Positions 26,985-39,985 of a DNA stretch of 64,000 nucleotides are shown here, piece by piece. The position numbers and the translations under genes were made by a program. The stretch comes from Turnera subulata (taxonomy: Eukaryota; Streptophyta; Magnoliopsida; Malpighiales; Passifloraceae), in the NCBI GenBank assembly GCA_028386065.3, contig JAKUCV010006894.1:4215-68214 (forward strand), written 5' to 3'. How positions within the stretch are numbered: position 1 is the first letter of the stretch; each line of letters starts with the position of its first letter. The notes under the pieces are model-generated. The model had not been told where the DNA came from. It made no database searches and saw only the letters and a list, made by a program, of their open reading frames with translations.

Positions 26985-29900
26985 CAAGCATGAGTAATAC
27001 ATGATTACCTGCTTTAATGTTAATTAGTTTAATATTGTTGGGTTGTTCAACTTATAATCCACATGGGATTATAAAATTGTGCTTGACAAATATGTTGTCT
27101 GGAGCATGATTAATGCTTTTTTTTTATGCAAACGAAGCATGATGGTTAAACTGTGTTATTGGTTAAATTAATTTTCATTATGCATTCAACTTTAGGACGA
27201 TGACAGGGAACATAGTGAACTTTCAACTCCGGGCTATGCATGTGATTATTAACCTAGCCAATCGAAGCTTAGCATTATACATGTATGAATGTTGAACATT
27301 ATGCCTTATATGTGATCCTTGTGTATTTTATTTGTTAAATATAATTACTGCTTCATAAGTTATTGTCGCATAGCTCAACAATAGGTTGCTGCTTAATGGC
27401 GATTATTACGAAATCTGGAATTTAGTATTCCAATATGTGCTGGTAGAGCAAAAGTGCTCTTGTGATCATCAATATAGTCATGAAAGTTGAAGGCAGATCA
27501 GTACGGCAAACCATACAATGCAAAGTACTGTTGTAATAAAAGTGTTGCAATGATGACCAAATGAGTCATTCCAATGATGAAATTGGATAGTACGTATTGG
27601 TACTTTACTTTGCAAGAGTTAGCAACTTCGTGTTTGCGACAGTTTTATTTTGTGTGTAACTGAATATAATTCTTAGTGAATTGTAGACTCAGTAGCCACA
27701 CATTATATTGTATGGAGATGTAATACCTAATCAACGTTAAGTCTCACATGGAGATTAAACGCTTTGACATGTAAGTGGCAACAATACGGTGTTGTTTAAA
27801 TACTCATCTCATATAAGTAGGTCTTGTGTAACATATGAGATGTGTTCTTACATGATAGATGTCCTTTCTAATATATCTTGGTTACAGTAACCATACATGC
27901 TTTCATGACAAAGTATAAAATTGATCCTGGTTCAATTTTATATGGCTTTAATCTTATTACCGAATAATGCTAGATTTGGTCGTACGGACCAACAGAGAAT
28001 GCCAAGATTAGCAAATAATATTTGCTTCCTAGCATTGTACAAGTAGAATTGTCTGCTTGTGAGTGTTATCTAGCTGATTATTGACCCTTTTGGTAAAGTG
28101 ATTGAAGCCAACTCTTCATTGCTATTTGTCTACCTGGACATTTGTGGGTCCATTCATGTTTGGACTAGGCATCAAGCATATTGTCCATCATTTATTTTAA
28201 TGCCAAATTATATTTATTTAATTTTTTAATTTTTTTAGAGACATTAAGTTGTTTCTAAAGCTATACGAGCTTAATAGAAAATTAAATAGATATGAAGATA
28301 TAAGATCTTCACGCTAATTATGATCGTTTTGTCGATCCAATCAGTGGGGTATGTGATGAAAGGGTATAGTGAATTAAGTTGACTATCCCTAATAATCTAT
28401 GACAAATATGTTATAGACTGGCGTGATGGAATGCTTCTGTAACAGTTAAGTAAATGAGGGCACAAACTTTATTGCCACATGGGTAATATTTGCTTGTTGT
28501 CTATCTACTTAACAATATGCCTACATTGTCAGTTACAACTAGTCTACATATGTTGTGGAGTAGAATGCTTCCCACTAAGTGTTTTAGTAACCTTGGGAGT
28601 TATGCTACTTATAAATATTATTTCTCTCTACCTGGCAAGATGTGCCTTCAGAGGAAGACAAGTGTCTTGTGAGATACTCACTAACCTTAATGGTTATATG
28701 TTTATAAGCCAGCAAAATAGTGGGAGCGTAACTGAGTTTAAATCAAGAGATGTCACATTCTTAGTGAATGAGTTTCCTAAGAAGGTTGAGGTAGGTTAAA
28801 GCCTATCTTTATTTGAGGAGGAGGATTAAGATGTGTAAGGATTACTTCTTTTGAGTGGGAGGATTTTAACAGATGATGAATTAGTTTCTCATCAATAAAC
28901 TTCCTCATCATCAAGTCCGAATAAAAGTAATCTTGTTATTCCAAGTGGGAGCAATAGAGATAGATCTTGCTCTAAGTAGGAGCGAGATTAACGTTTTAAT
29001 CCTAGTGGGAGCCATGTCGATCCAAATAGGAATGACATACCTAAATCACAATTAAATGTGATTCTCATAAAAGACTGTCATTGATGATATGACATCAAAG
29101 ATAATGGGTCTTTTATGGTATTCCTACAAAATGAGCCTACAAGAGGTTGCCTCAAATCCTTCTAGAAAAATAGACAAAGGCACTTAAAGAAAAGATGGAG
29201 TCAATGAGAGTCAATAAATTTTAAGAACTGGTTGATCTCATTGAAGGACACAATGCCATTGGGAACAAATGTGTTTTCAAACACAAGCTTAAGGCTCGTA
29301 GCATAGTTGAGAAATTTAAGACTCAACTAATAGGTAAAAGATACACTACAGAAAGAGATAGATTACAAGAGTCATTCTCGGTTTCTGTAAGTTTTACCTA
29401 TGTATGGATATTTCTAGCTATTATTTCAAACTTAAAGTTTGAATTACGTCAAACAGATGTAATAATGCCTTTCCCAATGAAAATTGAATGAAACAAATTG
29501 TGTTTCATTGAAGAGGACCACAAACATACGGTTTGTAGACTTTGAAGTCGATATTGGTCTTCTAATCCTCAAGGCATGTACCAAGTAAGTTTGCAATTTA
29601 CATATAGTATGTATATGACATACTTATAGCTAGAAATGATATGGAGTTTAATCAACAAGGGAAAAAAAAAACCTAGTTGTCATCTCTATCGAGATAGATG
29701 ATGTGGATAAAGATTGCATATAAACTTGAAATTAAGATTTCAGGAGATTGTTTCAAGATATTATTGTATTTCTCGTAAGAGAATTACAATAATAAAACTT
29801 TGGAATAATACTATATGCATCAAAGTAATCCTATCTAAACTCCTATCAATAAATGCCATACTTTGAGAAATCGTGTGTCCTAAGACTGCTGATGAGAGTG

Positions 29901-31638
29901 ATGAATAAGCCAAGTTCCATAACGGAGCGCAATCGGAAGTTTGTTATACATTGTGGTGTATGATAGACTAGATATTGGTTAAGCAAATGGCTTAATAAGT
30001 AGATGTCAATCCGACTTAGGCCTAGCATATTACAAGCAGTTAAAAAGGATCATTCATGTCTAAAGAAGCCTGCTGATTACATTTTTGTCACCAAGTAAGA
30101 AAAAGTTTTTCTTGGTTGAATACACAAGTCTTGATCATGGAAAAGATCTAGATGGTAGAGAAGTCTACATCCAGATATATGTTCTTACTAAATGATGGCG
30201 CCATATCATAAAGTAGTAAGAAATGATCATGTGTATTCTTGTCTGGGATTGAGGCTAAATGTGTGGCTCTCGCTTCAGCAGTGTAAAAGTTATTTGATTG
30301 AATGAGTTCTTAGTTTATGTGATGGATAATGCATAGAATACTGATCTAGTGTTAGTCAACTATGATAGTGAAGCTACAATTTCCATTGCCAAGAATGGCT
30401 AGTTTCACCAAATAAGTAGACATCCGATACAACTATGCAGATGGCATTGTTGTATGCAAGGTTGTGAATGTGAAATATCTGTCTATAAGAAATAAGTGAT
30501 CAGATGCACTGTTTAAGCCTTAACCTTGGGATGTGTTTGTGAAACACAATAGGTATTAAAATTGTGTAGGCTTAAGTACTTCACTTTATGCTTATTATTT
30601 TCCCAAAGTTCAGAACCTGTGTTTAATGTTCTTGCTATCAAATAAGTTGATTTGCATACATACATATAGATGAATGTTATGTACATTCTTCATTTATTTG
30701 TTTAAGAGTATGTCAAGTAGATACGAGGTTAGCCCTCTCACACGGGTAACCGCCTCCTTATCTTAGTGATAAGTGGAGATGAGACAGATTTTAAGCAAAA
30801 TTATCAGACGGATAATTTGAGAGCTTGTGGCTGAAAATCATAAATGTCGACTATATAATGACATAAGGTCATTTTAATAGTGGAATACGTTCACCAAGTC
30901 TACTTAGTAGGCCAGATGTGAGTTCAAGTTGATGTGTAGATCGAGGAACTCAAATTTGGACACATATGGTGTCTAAATACCATCTGTACAACATTTCTTA
31001 TGGGAAAGACATATGCTCCATGGGAAAGGAGAAAATGCTGTAGCACATGTTTCATACCATGTGTGCATTCTGCCGACCAAATGGGTTTACATAAGTTTAA
31101 TCTCCGCTTACTGTTGTGTGAGACCCAGAGCCTTTATGGTGGCTCTATCGTGTACCCTCAGGACTCCGATCAGGTACTTGAGATTCAGCTTGATGTTTGC
31201 TTTCTTAGTGTGTTGCCAAAGGACCATGGACACTGATTCGGTCTGGCGGGGCATGTCTAGAAAAGCAAGTTAAGTTGAGTCAAGGGGATCGTGAGAAGAG
31301 GAAGATCATTGACCGAAATCACATTAGTTTGTATTCACCGGTGCACCTATTATGACATACGGTTATAATTGTGAATACAATGTATCTTTAAAAGAGAGAT
31401 CTTCGACAGATTTCTAATGTGATTTATGATCTAAGGTACTTGCATACTTTTTTTTAATCAACTTGCAGGTTTCTTCTCAATGAGAGGCTATATATTCCTA
31501 ACAGATGTATAGCATTTAGCTCTTACAGTATGCTGGTCACACGGTTCTACTTCCTTGTATGGATGTTTGCAGTTTCTGATGAGAATTTGTTTCTCATGAT
31601 TGTGTTTATGAGCACTCTCATTATGTGTGAGTGGGAGA
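26985..31638 (+). pseudogene. degenerate copia gag-pol interior
   Basis: No frame longer than about 110 codons survives, but family motifs remain in order. There is a gag-like LNGDYYEIWN near 27392, an integrase tail VYLLNNMPTLSVTT..LHMLWSRM at 28490-28600, RT remnants near 29230-29560 (LVDLIEGHNAIGNKCVFKHK, LRQTDV) and an RNase H remnant near 30370-30500 (ATISIAKNG). The 3' untranslated part runs to the PPT. Many stops and frameshifts mark an old copy. Confidence 0.8.
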
Positions 31639-31960
31639 TGTTGGAAAATAGTGAGCCCACCCATAAGGGGTGCTCACTTAAGCCCAATTAGGCCCAACTT
31701 GTACATTATATAAGCCACCACAAGGGGAGGCTGTAATATACATATTACACATTATACATAGTTGGGCAGAAACATAGATAACCTGCGTACTGCATTCCAG
31801 GGTTTAGACCGTGGAAATTAGAAGGCCGATCCGACACACTGTGACGGTCTCCACCGACCACTGATTCAAGCCGTGACTCCCGATCCTGACAACGCTTCCG
31901 CTTTCTTCTTACAGATAAGTGTTCTTATCTATGTTATGTATATGTACATAAATTCCTTCA
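31639..31960 (+). repeat. 3' LTR of the 23.7-kb copia element
   Basis: 322 bp, same ends as the 5' LTR and about 4 percent different by hand count. It is preceded by a GTGGGAGA purine tract. Confidence 0.95.
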
Positions 31961-32833
31961 ATTTTGTGCAAACGAATCAAGAGAGGTAAAAGTTCATACC
32001 CTCTCCCCCATAAAAATAAAATCGAATGCCTTTGGTGGCCAAATATTTTTGATTGCCTGCAGGTTGCTTCACTAGTGCGTAATCTTGCAAATTCATTGCC
32101 GTCTTTAGTTTTTGAAAGACGACCATACACTTTGCTTTCGCTGGCAGTTGAGTCAGAGCGAGTGCTCCTCCCCTGCGGGCGTGCTCACCTTGTTTTGGAA
32201 TTGATTAGATCACTATGGTTTTTCAAACATGTCCTGTGGAGTGACATTTGGGAATGCTTTGCATTTGGGATTATGGTCTACATTACTAGGCTACAACATC
32301 CATTCTCCTCAATCGCTTACCAAGGTTTGATGGATATGCTGTGGTCCATTCAATTCCGGAGTAATATCAGTGAATGCTTTTCCTATATAGCTTTTTATTT
32401 CTATAGTATTAGGCTCCCAACAAACATTAAATGGAGTTCTGTTTTCTCTCCCGAGAGTAAAACTCTGTCCAAAGTTCATCTTTGCCTCTAAGTCTCTATG
32501 GCTTATGTCTACTTAGTTCGCTGTGTCTTTTTTAGTTTTCTTCATCATATTACATCAACCTAACTCACTCTCGTGTTTTCTCTTGTTGCCTATCTCTTTC
32601 ATGTCAAGTACATTCACCTAACTCCTTTCTGCTGTCTCTACATTGTTTTTTTAGTTGTGTATCTTCCTCTACTGGTCTTTTCCTCTTCTTGGATCCTTTA
32701 GGTTCATATTTATCTTAGCTTTCCAAATCTATGGTTTGGATGTCTTGCTTGTGTCTTTCGGATGTATTTAGGCCTGGTTTCCTTTAGCTATCTTATCTAC
32801 TAATGGTTCTCCATGTTTGATTTCTGTGCTTAG
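31961..32833 (+). other. probable LINE 5' UTR
   Basis: No recognised coding motif. The reading frame at 31964-32491 shows nothing I know. Position directly before a LINE ORF1 suggests LINE 5' UTR, but the LINE start cannot be fixed. Confidence 0.4.
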
Positions 32834-33820
32834 GTGTGTAGCCTTTCGGTACTGGTAGGATTAACTCGCTCGTTCTACGTCGCTTTACTGATGGAGGAAC
32901 AAGGTGCGAGTATTGATTCTTTAGTGGCGCAAACTAGGGGTCTTCAATGTCAGGAGTTTGAATTGTCTTTGAAGGATGATCCAGCGGTTAATGCGAGGGT
33001 GGCTCAGCGGATTCTTGTTGGGAAGCTTATCTCTGATGAAATTCTCAACAAACGGGCAGCCAAAATTACCATTAGGAATTCTTGGAAAGTGGGTGCAACA
33101 ATGGACATCTATGATGTAGAAGAAAATGTCTTTATTTTCTTGTTCTATGACCAGAGTGATAAGGTACGGATTCTATCCCAAGGGCCCTGGTCTATCGTGG
33201 GTGCTCATCTTGTGTTGAAAGAATGGGATGCAGATGCTGTCTTTGACGAGATAGATTTCTAACATACCCCTTCTGGGTGCATGTCCGAGGTTTACCTATC
33301 CATAAGCAGATCAAGGAAAATGCATGGATTATAGGCAAGAGCTTTGTGGAGTGTCTTGAGATAGATCTAGGAGAGAAGAAAGATGTCTCTTTTGACAGTT
33401 ATTTCAGAGTCCGGGTTATGATGAGGGTGGATGAACCGCTGAGATTGGGCTTTACATGGAAGAGGGATGGGAAAGCAGATGCGAAGGCGTCCATCTGCTA
33501 TGAATGCCTCCCGGATTACTGCTATGGGTGTGGCATGCTTGGTCATGTCCTAAGTAGATGTGCGCAGCGGGATGTTTATCAGGGAAACAATTTCAAATAT
33601 GGTCCTTCTCTCCGGGCTGAGGTGATGCTCTCCAATATCGAGTTCAAAGCTTCCATGCGTAGACGGATGTTACTTGGTGAGCGAAGGAGACGTGGGGAAG
33701 AAGGCACTGATGATGTGCCAGCAGCAAGTAGGCGGCCTATTGGGATAGGCCAGGTGGCGCCCTCACGAACACATGATGCAAGTGGCAGCACCAATTTGGG
33801 TGTGGGTCCACAGTCTCTTG
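32834..33820 (+). pseudogene. LINE ORF1 (DUF4283 and CCHC), frameshifted
   Basis: The first frame (32834-33262) has the DUF4283 pattern (RILVGKLISDEILNKRAAKI, LFYDQSDKVRILSQGPWSIV, LVLKEWDAD). A frameshift near 33258 moves the frame to 33277-33820 (VHVRGLPIHKQI, then CYECLPDYCYGCGMLGHVLSRC, a zf-CCHC_4 knuckle). Plant L1 ORF1 proteins bind the LINE RNA. The ORF is interrupted at 33820 by a solo LTR and resumes after it at 35389. Confidence 0.88.
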
Positions 33821-35393
33821 TGTTGGAACTAATGCCTCCTTGCTTCTTATAGGTTTTGATATTGACAAACTATTCAGGAAGCAAAAAGAAATGAATTGAA
33901 ATGAAGGCAAATCAATCCTCAAGTCAAAGAAACCAAATCAAGAGCAAAGGATCAAAGTGAAAGAGCACAAGATTGAAGAGCCAAGAAAGAAGAGTTAGAT
34001 TCATAAATTGTACTAGGTATAACACTCAACTCTTCTAGGACATTGGCTCAAAATGAGATAAAATTTGCTCATGCATCACATAAACATATTTCAAACATCA
34101 AACTGTTTTTCTGTGTCAATAACATTGATGTTATGTTTTAAAACATCGATGTTCTGCCTTCCAACAAATTTCCAAAATAGGCAGTAGGCTAATAACATCG
34201 ATGTTGGAATCCTAAACATCGATGTTCTAGTGACCGTTGCTTTTAAAATTAGTCATAACATCGATGTTCCTATTTGTAACATCGATGTTCCATATTGGTC
34301 AGTTTCAATTTATTTTTGCCGAGCCAAAATAATATCGATGTTGCCTTCTAAACATCGATGTTCCTGCCTTCAAAGAATTTTCCAGAAATTAGCAGTAGGC
34401 AAATAACATCGATGTTGGAATCCTAAACATCGATGTTCTCATGACCGTTGCATTTGAAAATATCCTTTACATAAGCAAAACATCGATGTTGGATTTCATA
34501 ACATCGATGTTCTTCAATGGTCAGCTTTAATCGTTTTTCACAGAAGCAAAATAACATCGATGTTGTGAATTAAACATCGATGTTCTTCAAGAATCAGTTT
34601 TCATCTCATTTTCACAGAATCAAAATAACATCGATGTTGGGTTTGAGAACATCGATGTTTTAGTTACCGTTAGTCCAATAATTCAAATTTACTGGACAAA
34701 ACATCGATGTTATGGCCGTTACTGCTGACAACTTTTAGCACCCACTATGTTTTGTTTAAAGCTTTTTCTTGGGTGGATTTCAAACGGCTCCATGACTTTT
34801 CAGAGCTACAAATTAAGTATTTTCAGCTCTGATTCACAACTAATCAACTCTCTACATTCAAGTATTCATCTTATACATTTAAATCAATTTCTATTGAGCC
34901 AATATCCTGTTGAGGATTTGAGATTTGCCTTTTAGAGCTTAATTCTGTATACTCATATCTGCTCTTTGAGAGAGTTCTTTGTTTGAGTGATTGAATTGTA
35001 TATTCATACACCTTAAGGGAGGTTAGTTCCCTTGTTAAGATTCATAGGAAGAGGGTATATCTTCTTATGTGAGAAGTCTTGAAGTGAGGTATCTTCAAGC
35101 AAGAGTGCTGAGGTTCATGTGACTTGAACTCTCAGGTTTAGGATTCTTGTGACTAGAATTCCTAGGTTGTAATGGTTTGTTAAGCACCCGTAAGCTTAAC
35201 ACTAGATAGTGAAATCTTCAAGTGAGACTTGAAGGACTGGATTAGCCACAAGTTAGTTGTGTGTGAACCAGTATAAAAATCTTTGTGTCCTTCATTCTTT
35301 TTAATTCCGCATTTATTTCCTGCTTATTTCGTTTTAATCCGATAAATGCTATTCACCCCCCCTCTAGCGTAGGGCTATTGTTCTAACATCTTG
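33816..35393 (+). mobile_element. solo copia LTR with 5-bp target duplication
   Basis: The LTR is 33821-35388 (1568 bp). It begins TGTTGGAAC and ends GTTCTAACA, and TCTTG is duplicated on both sides (33816-33820 and 35389-35393). There is no internal domain, so it arose by LTR-LTR recombination. Its first 300 bp match the LTR at 6213, which fixes the plus orientation. It sits inside the LINE, between ORF1 and ORF2. Its centre holds the palindrome array. Confidence 0.95.
34121..34711. repeat. paired-palindrome array, 17 x AACATCGATGTT
   Basis: Sites start at 34121 (variant AACATTGATGTT), 34142, 34194, 34215, 34257, 34278, 34331 (variant AATATCGATGTT), 34351, 34405, 34426, 34479, 34500, 34553, 34573, 34627, 34648 and 34700. 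In-pair offset is 20-21. Steps between pairs are 73, 63, 74, 74, 74, 74, 74 and 73. The spacers between pairs vary but share words such as TTCCAAAATAGGCAGTAG. Each pair is a potential hairpin with a 12-bp stem and an 8-9 nt loop. Confidence 0.97.
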
Positions 35394-38300
35394 TGCTTAC
35401 CAGCAGGCTTTCTCTTCCTCTCTCTAACACCGATTCACAAAGAAAACCCCTTTTCTTCCCCCCCAGCTTTCAACCACACAATACCCTGACACCTCTCCAA
35501 TAGCCCTTGACCAAACCTCCTCTGCTAATCTCGTTTCCCCTAATATTCCTGTCAGACTCATTAATTTGCCCACTACTCTTTGTCCCTCAAACCACCTCTT
35601 CTAATCCCGTTGATGAGACTGAGGCGACGGTGGCTGGCCCTCAACAGCCACCAAAGCAACCATGAGTGTTCTAATATGGAACTATCAGGGGGTGGGGCGC
35701 TCCCTGATGGCCCAGAATCTTAAGGGGTTGTGTGTAACCCTACGCCCCTCCATCGTCTTTCTTTTGGAGACTCGTAATAGGAGGAGGAAAATTGAGCGAC
35801 TTCGGCGGATGGTGGATTTGGAAAATAGTGCATATGTTGACCTTGTGGGTCTATCTGGAGGTCTAGCATTATGGTGGGATTCCTCTGTTAATATACTAAT
35901 ACAGGAGAAGTGTTGTAGTTTTATCGATTGTCTAGTTCTTCCTACGGGTGAAGGTCCTCAGTGGCAGGGAACGTTTGTGTACGGACCACCAAGAAGATAG
36001 GACAGGCCTGATTTCATCACAGTTTTGAGTGCTATTGCAAGGGAGGTTTGTGATCCATGGCTTATTTTGGGGGATTTTAATCTTATGCTTAGCACAGATG
36101 ATAAGTAAGGAAGGGCTCCAGTCTCTCATCAGCTTCTGGACCTTTTCAACAATTTTGTGGAGGAGGTAGGACTGATGGATATGGGTTTCAATGGTCAACA
36201 GTTTACTTGGTGTAATAATCGTGGGGCGAATGCAAAGGTGCGGGAGCGCATTGACAGGGTTCTATGCAGTCCAGAATGGCTTTATCCCTTCCCACAGGCA
36301 CATGTTATACATGAATTACCTATTGGATCGGACCCCGGTTGTTGTCCACACGGCCCCAGTGGTAAGACGTAGGAAGTCACCTTTCAAATTTGAAGCCAAA
36401 TGGTTGGAATTTCCTGAATGTGATGAGATTGTGAACAGGGAATGGGTGATACCGCACCAGGGGTCTGATATGTATGCTCTCATGAGGAGTTTGCAGGTTT
36501 GTGCTGAAGCTTTGGCGACTTGAGGAAGACAAGTTTTGGGGAATGGAAGAGTTAATATTGAAAGGCTCAGGCGAGAACTGGGAGGGATCATGCTACTGCC
36601 AATCACAGATGAAACTAAGCAGAAAAGAGTGGAGTTGGAGGAGGAGCTTCAGAGGGCTTGGAATATGGAAGAACAATTTTGGTTCCAGAGATCGCGAGTT
36701 CACTGGCTAATGTTTGGGGACCAGAATACGAGGTTTTTCATGCTTCTACACTATATCGAAGACAGCTTAATTCTCTAGTTAGGCTACAGGGAGAAGATGG
36801 GGGATGGACACAGAATGAGCAGGACCTTAATGAGTTAGTGGGAAGCTATTTCACCCAACTCTATTCCACTTCAAATCCATCCGGATATGTGCAGGTTTTG
36901 GAGGTTGTGGAAAAAGTTGTGACACCGGAAGTGAACATTGCCCTCACAAAGGACATTACTGAGGAGGAGATAAGGGAGGCTGTCTTTGGCCTGAGACCTT
37001 ACAAAGCCCCAGGTCCAGATGGGTTCTCTGGGTGTTTTTTCAGGAAATATTGGGCAACGATTAAGGGGCGGGTGTGTCGAGCGGTCAAGACTTTTTTCAG
37101 AACTGGGTTTATGTTAAGAGAACTCAATTCGACTTTGATCACCCTTATTCCTAAAAGCCCAACTAAACTGTCACAATTACGCCCCATCAGTTTATGCAAC
37201 TATGTGTACAAAATCACATCAAAGCTGCCTACAAACCGTCTTAAACCTTACCTATCTTCAGTACTCACTCCCTTCCAGTCAGCTTTCATACCGGGAAGGC
37301 AGATACAAGACAACATAGTGGTAGCACATGAGGCGTTTCATGCTCTGCGTAGGAAGAAGACGTGCAAGCAGAAGCATATGGCCGTAAAGCTTGATATGGC
37401 CAAAGCGTATGACAAAGTGGAGTGGCTCTTTTTGAAGGCTGTGTTGGAGAAAATGGGCTTCTCTGTGCTACTAGTGTCTCGAATAATAGAGTGCGTGGCC
37501 ATTGTCAGGTATACTGTGCTAATAAATGGGGAGCAGAGGGTGAGGATCTAGCCAAGAAGAGGTCTGCGGCAGGGCGATCCTTTGTCACTGTACCTTTTCC
37601 TCTTTATAGCGAATGTGTTGTCCAGGCTCATCATAAGAGCTGAGGAATCTGGTATGATTACTGGTTATAAGATTACTAGATTCTGCCCTTCGTTGACGCA
37701 TCTGTTATTCGCAGATGATGCGTTGTTGTTCACAAAAGCAACAGTCGCTGATTCCGTGGCTTTAAAGGACCTTTTGGGGATGTACTGCAGTGCATCTGGA
37801 CAAACTATTAATTTCCAAAAGTCAGGAATCTTCTTAGAGAAAGGAACTGAGGATGGAAGTAGGGTGGAAATTATGGGGGTGCTGAACATGCCTTCTTATG
37901 GAGAGGATGAGAAGTACCTGGGGCTCCCCTCAATACTTGGGAGATCCAAGGTAGAGGCCCTGGCTTTTGTTCGAAACAAGGTGCAAGCAAGAATGGTTGG
38001 GTGGAAGAAGAAGCTGCTTACGGAGGCTGGTAAGGAGGTTATGGTTAAGGCAGTTGTCTCGACTATCCCAACTTATACCATGATGTGTTTCCTCTTCCCT
38101 AAAACTCTTTGCGATAAATTAAATCAAGATGTAAGGAGATTTTGGTGGGGGGAAGCGAAGGATAAGCGGAGGGTGCATTGGATTAGTTGGGACAAGATTG
38201 CGTTGGCAAAGTGCAAAGGTGGCATGGGCTTCAGGGATTTCACTGCTTTCAATAAGGCCCTGCTGGCTAAGATAGGTTGGAGGTTGATCCAAGAACCTGA

Positions 38301-39985
38301 GGCTTTCTAGGCTCGCATTCTTAAAGCAATTTATTTTCGGAGGATAGGGTTTCTGGAAGCTAAGTTAGGAGGTCGACCGTCTTGGGGGTGGAGAAGCATT
38401 CTAGTGGGAAGGGAGGTCCTCCAGCGGGGCATGAGGTGGCAAGTAGGGGATGGAAAATCCATTAATGCCTTTCGAGATCCCTGGATTGCAACATTAGAAT
38501 GGTTTACAGTGCCTGATCCTCCATCAGGGGCGTCAATGATTGTCAGCGAGTTAATCCTACCAGCTACTAGAACATGGAATACATGCCTAGTCCAACAACT
38601 TTTCCAGCCCCGTGTAAGTAGAGCTATTCTTAGCATTCCCCTAAGCTTCTCTTCTATTCCTGATCAGTTACTTTGGAGCTTTACGAAGTCTGGTGTTTAT
38701 TTGGTTCGGTCTGGCTATCATCTTTTGCAAGTGTCTAACCCCTCTGTTAATATGTCAGTGTCTAGTTCTTTTGTTGAGTTTGATTGGTCACAGGTGTGGA
38801 ATTTACGGTGTGCTAAGAAAGTTTGTCACTTCATATGGCGTGCCTGCCACAATTCACTACCAACTAAGGAGAATTTGCATCGAAGGAAAATCTACCCATC
38901 ACCTCTCTGTCCTAGATGTTCTCAGGATTCTGAAACTCTTGAACATATCCTTTTCTTTTGTGAGCTTGCGGAGGCTGTGTGGTTTGCAGGGTCCTTATCA
39001 TATAAGCCAAGAAGAGAGGGCTTTGGAAGCTTCATGAAATGGTGGGAAGCTATGTGTCATAACTTCACAAATGTTGACGATGGAAGAGTGCTATCACGGA
39101 TAGCATATCTCTGCTGGGAATTGTGGAAAGCGAGGAATTGTTTTGTCTTTGAAGGGTCTTTGGAATACCCGATTGTGGTAGCACAACGTGCTACCAGAGT
39201 GTGAGAAGAATTTTGTAAGACTCAAGATTCTGTCAAGAGGGACTCACAAAACTTCCACCAGCTCTTGTCACCTACTTCATGGCAAAGGCCAAGGCTTGGG
39301 GTCATTAAGGTTAATTGTGATGCGGCTTTCCATCAGGGCATAGGCTCTGTACACCTGGCCGCAATAGCCAGGGATGCTTCTGGGGGAATGATTGATGGTG
39401 CAACTACGAAAATCCTAGCGTCTTCTCCATTAGTGGCTGAACTACAAGCTATGCGCTATGCGGTTGTATGGTCATGGCACAAGGGATGGAACAAGGTCCT
39501 CATAGAAAGTGACTGTCTGCAAGCTGTCACTGAGATGGTCCTCGACAAGTCATGCAGAGCAAGGAGTTTGATCCCTCTATGCCTGGACATTGAACTGTAT
39601 AGTGCTATGTTTAATTTTTGTAGTATCAAGCATGTAAAGCGAACAACCAACAAGGTTGCGCACTGGGTAGTGGCTGCTGCAGCAAATTCCCGTCTGGGCC
39701 CGTGTTGGCTCTCCACCCCTCCTAGGGAGTTGGAAGATCTTTTGTTGCATGATATTTTGTAAATGCATTGTATATGTATATTTGTACTAGTATGTAAGTG
39801 TGATAGTTATGAATGGAGAATATGGTTTCCTCTTGATAAAAAAAAACATTGAATGGTTATGCAGAGGCCAGAGGGGCCTTGTACTTGATCATAACTCTTT
39901 TTAGTGGGTCTGTAATATTTATTATCCTGGCTACATTCAGGCTCCGTTATTTATTCTAATGAAGATATTCTTTCTAAAAAAAAAA
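35394..39985 (+). pseudogene. LINE ORF1 tail, ORF2 and poly(A) tail
   Basis: ORF2 begins at 35662 (MSVLIWNYQGVGRS, endonuclease start; LLETRNRR, LILGDFNLML near 36064). Reverse transcriptase is at 36658-38310 (GLRPYKAPGPDGF, LDMAKAYDKVEW, GLRQGDPLS, HLLFADDALLF). zf-RVT is at 38404-39204 (FIWRACHNSLPTKENLHRRK). RNase H is at 39265-39762 (VIKVNCDAAF, HVKRTTNKVAHWV). Stops break the frame near 36000, 36106, 36521, 37549, 38308 and 39202, with frameshifts between. The tail ends in poly(A) at about 39976-39985. It is better preserved than the LINE at 6780-11432 but not functional. Confidence 0.92.

Larger units (their letters stand above)
23699..31960 (+). mobile_element. decayed copia retrotransposon with both LTRs, 8.26 kb
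   Basis: Two 322-bp LTRs (23699-24020 and 31639-31960) begin TGTTGGAAAATAG and end AATTCCTTCA, with about 14 mismatches between them by eye. The PBS TGGTAGCGGAGCC follows the 5' LTR (24022-24034), and the purine-rich GTGTGAGTGGGAGA precedes the 3' LTR. The interior is a heavily mutated copia gag-pol carrying a Mutator-like insertion. Flanking 5-mers are ACCTA and ATTTT, so there is no target duplication. Confidence 0.9.

Noticed and set aside
22430..33820. One LINE split by the copia at 23699-31960
   Set aside because: Both sides carry their own ORF1-like DUF4283 and zinc knuckle, so they are two LINEs, not halves of one.
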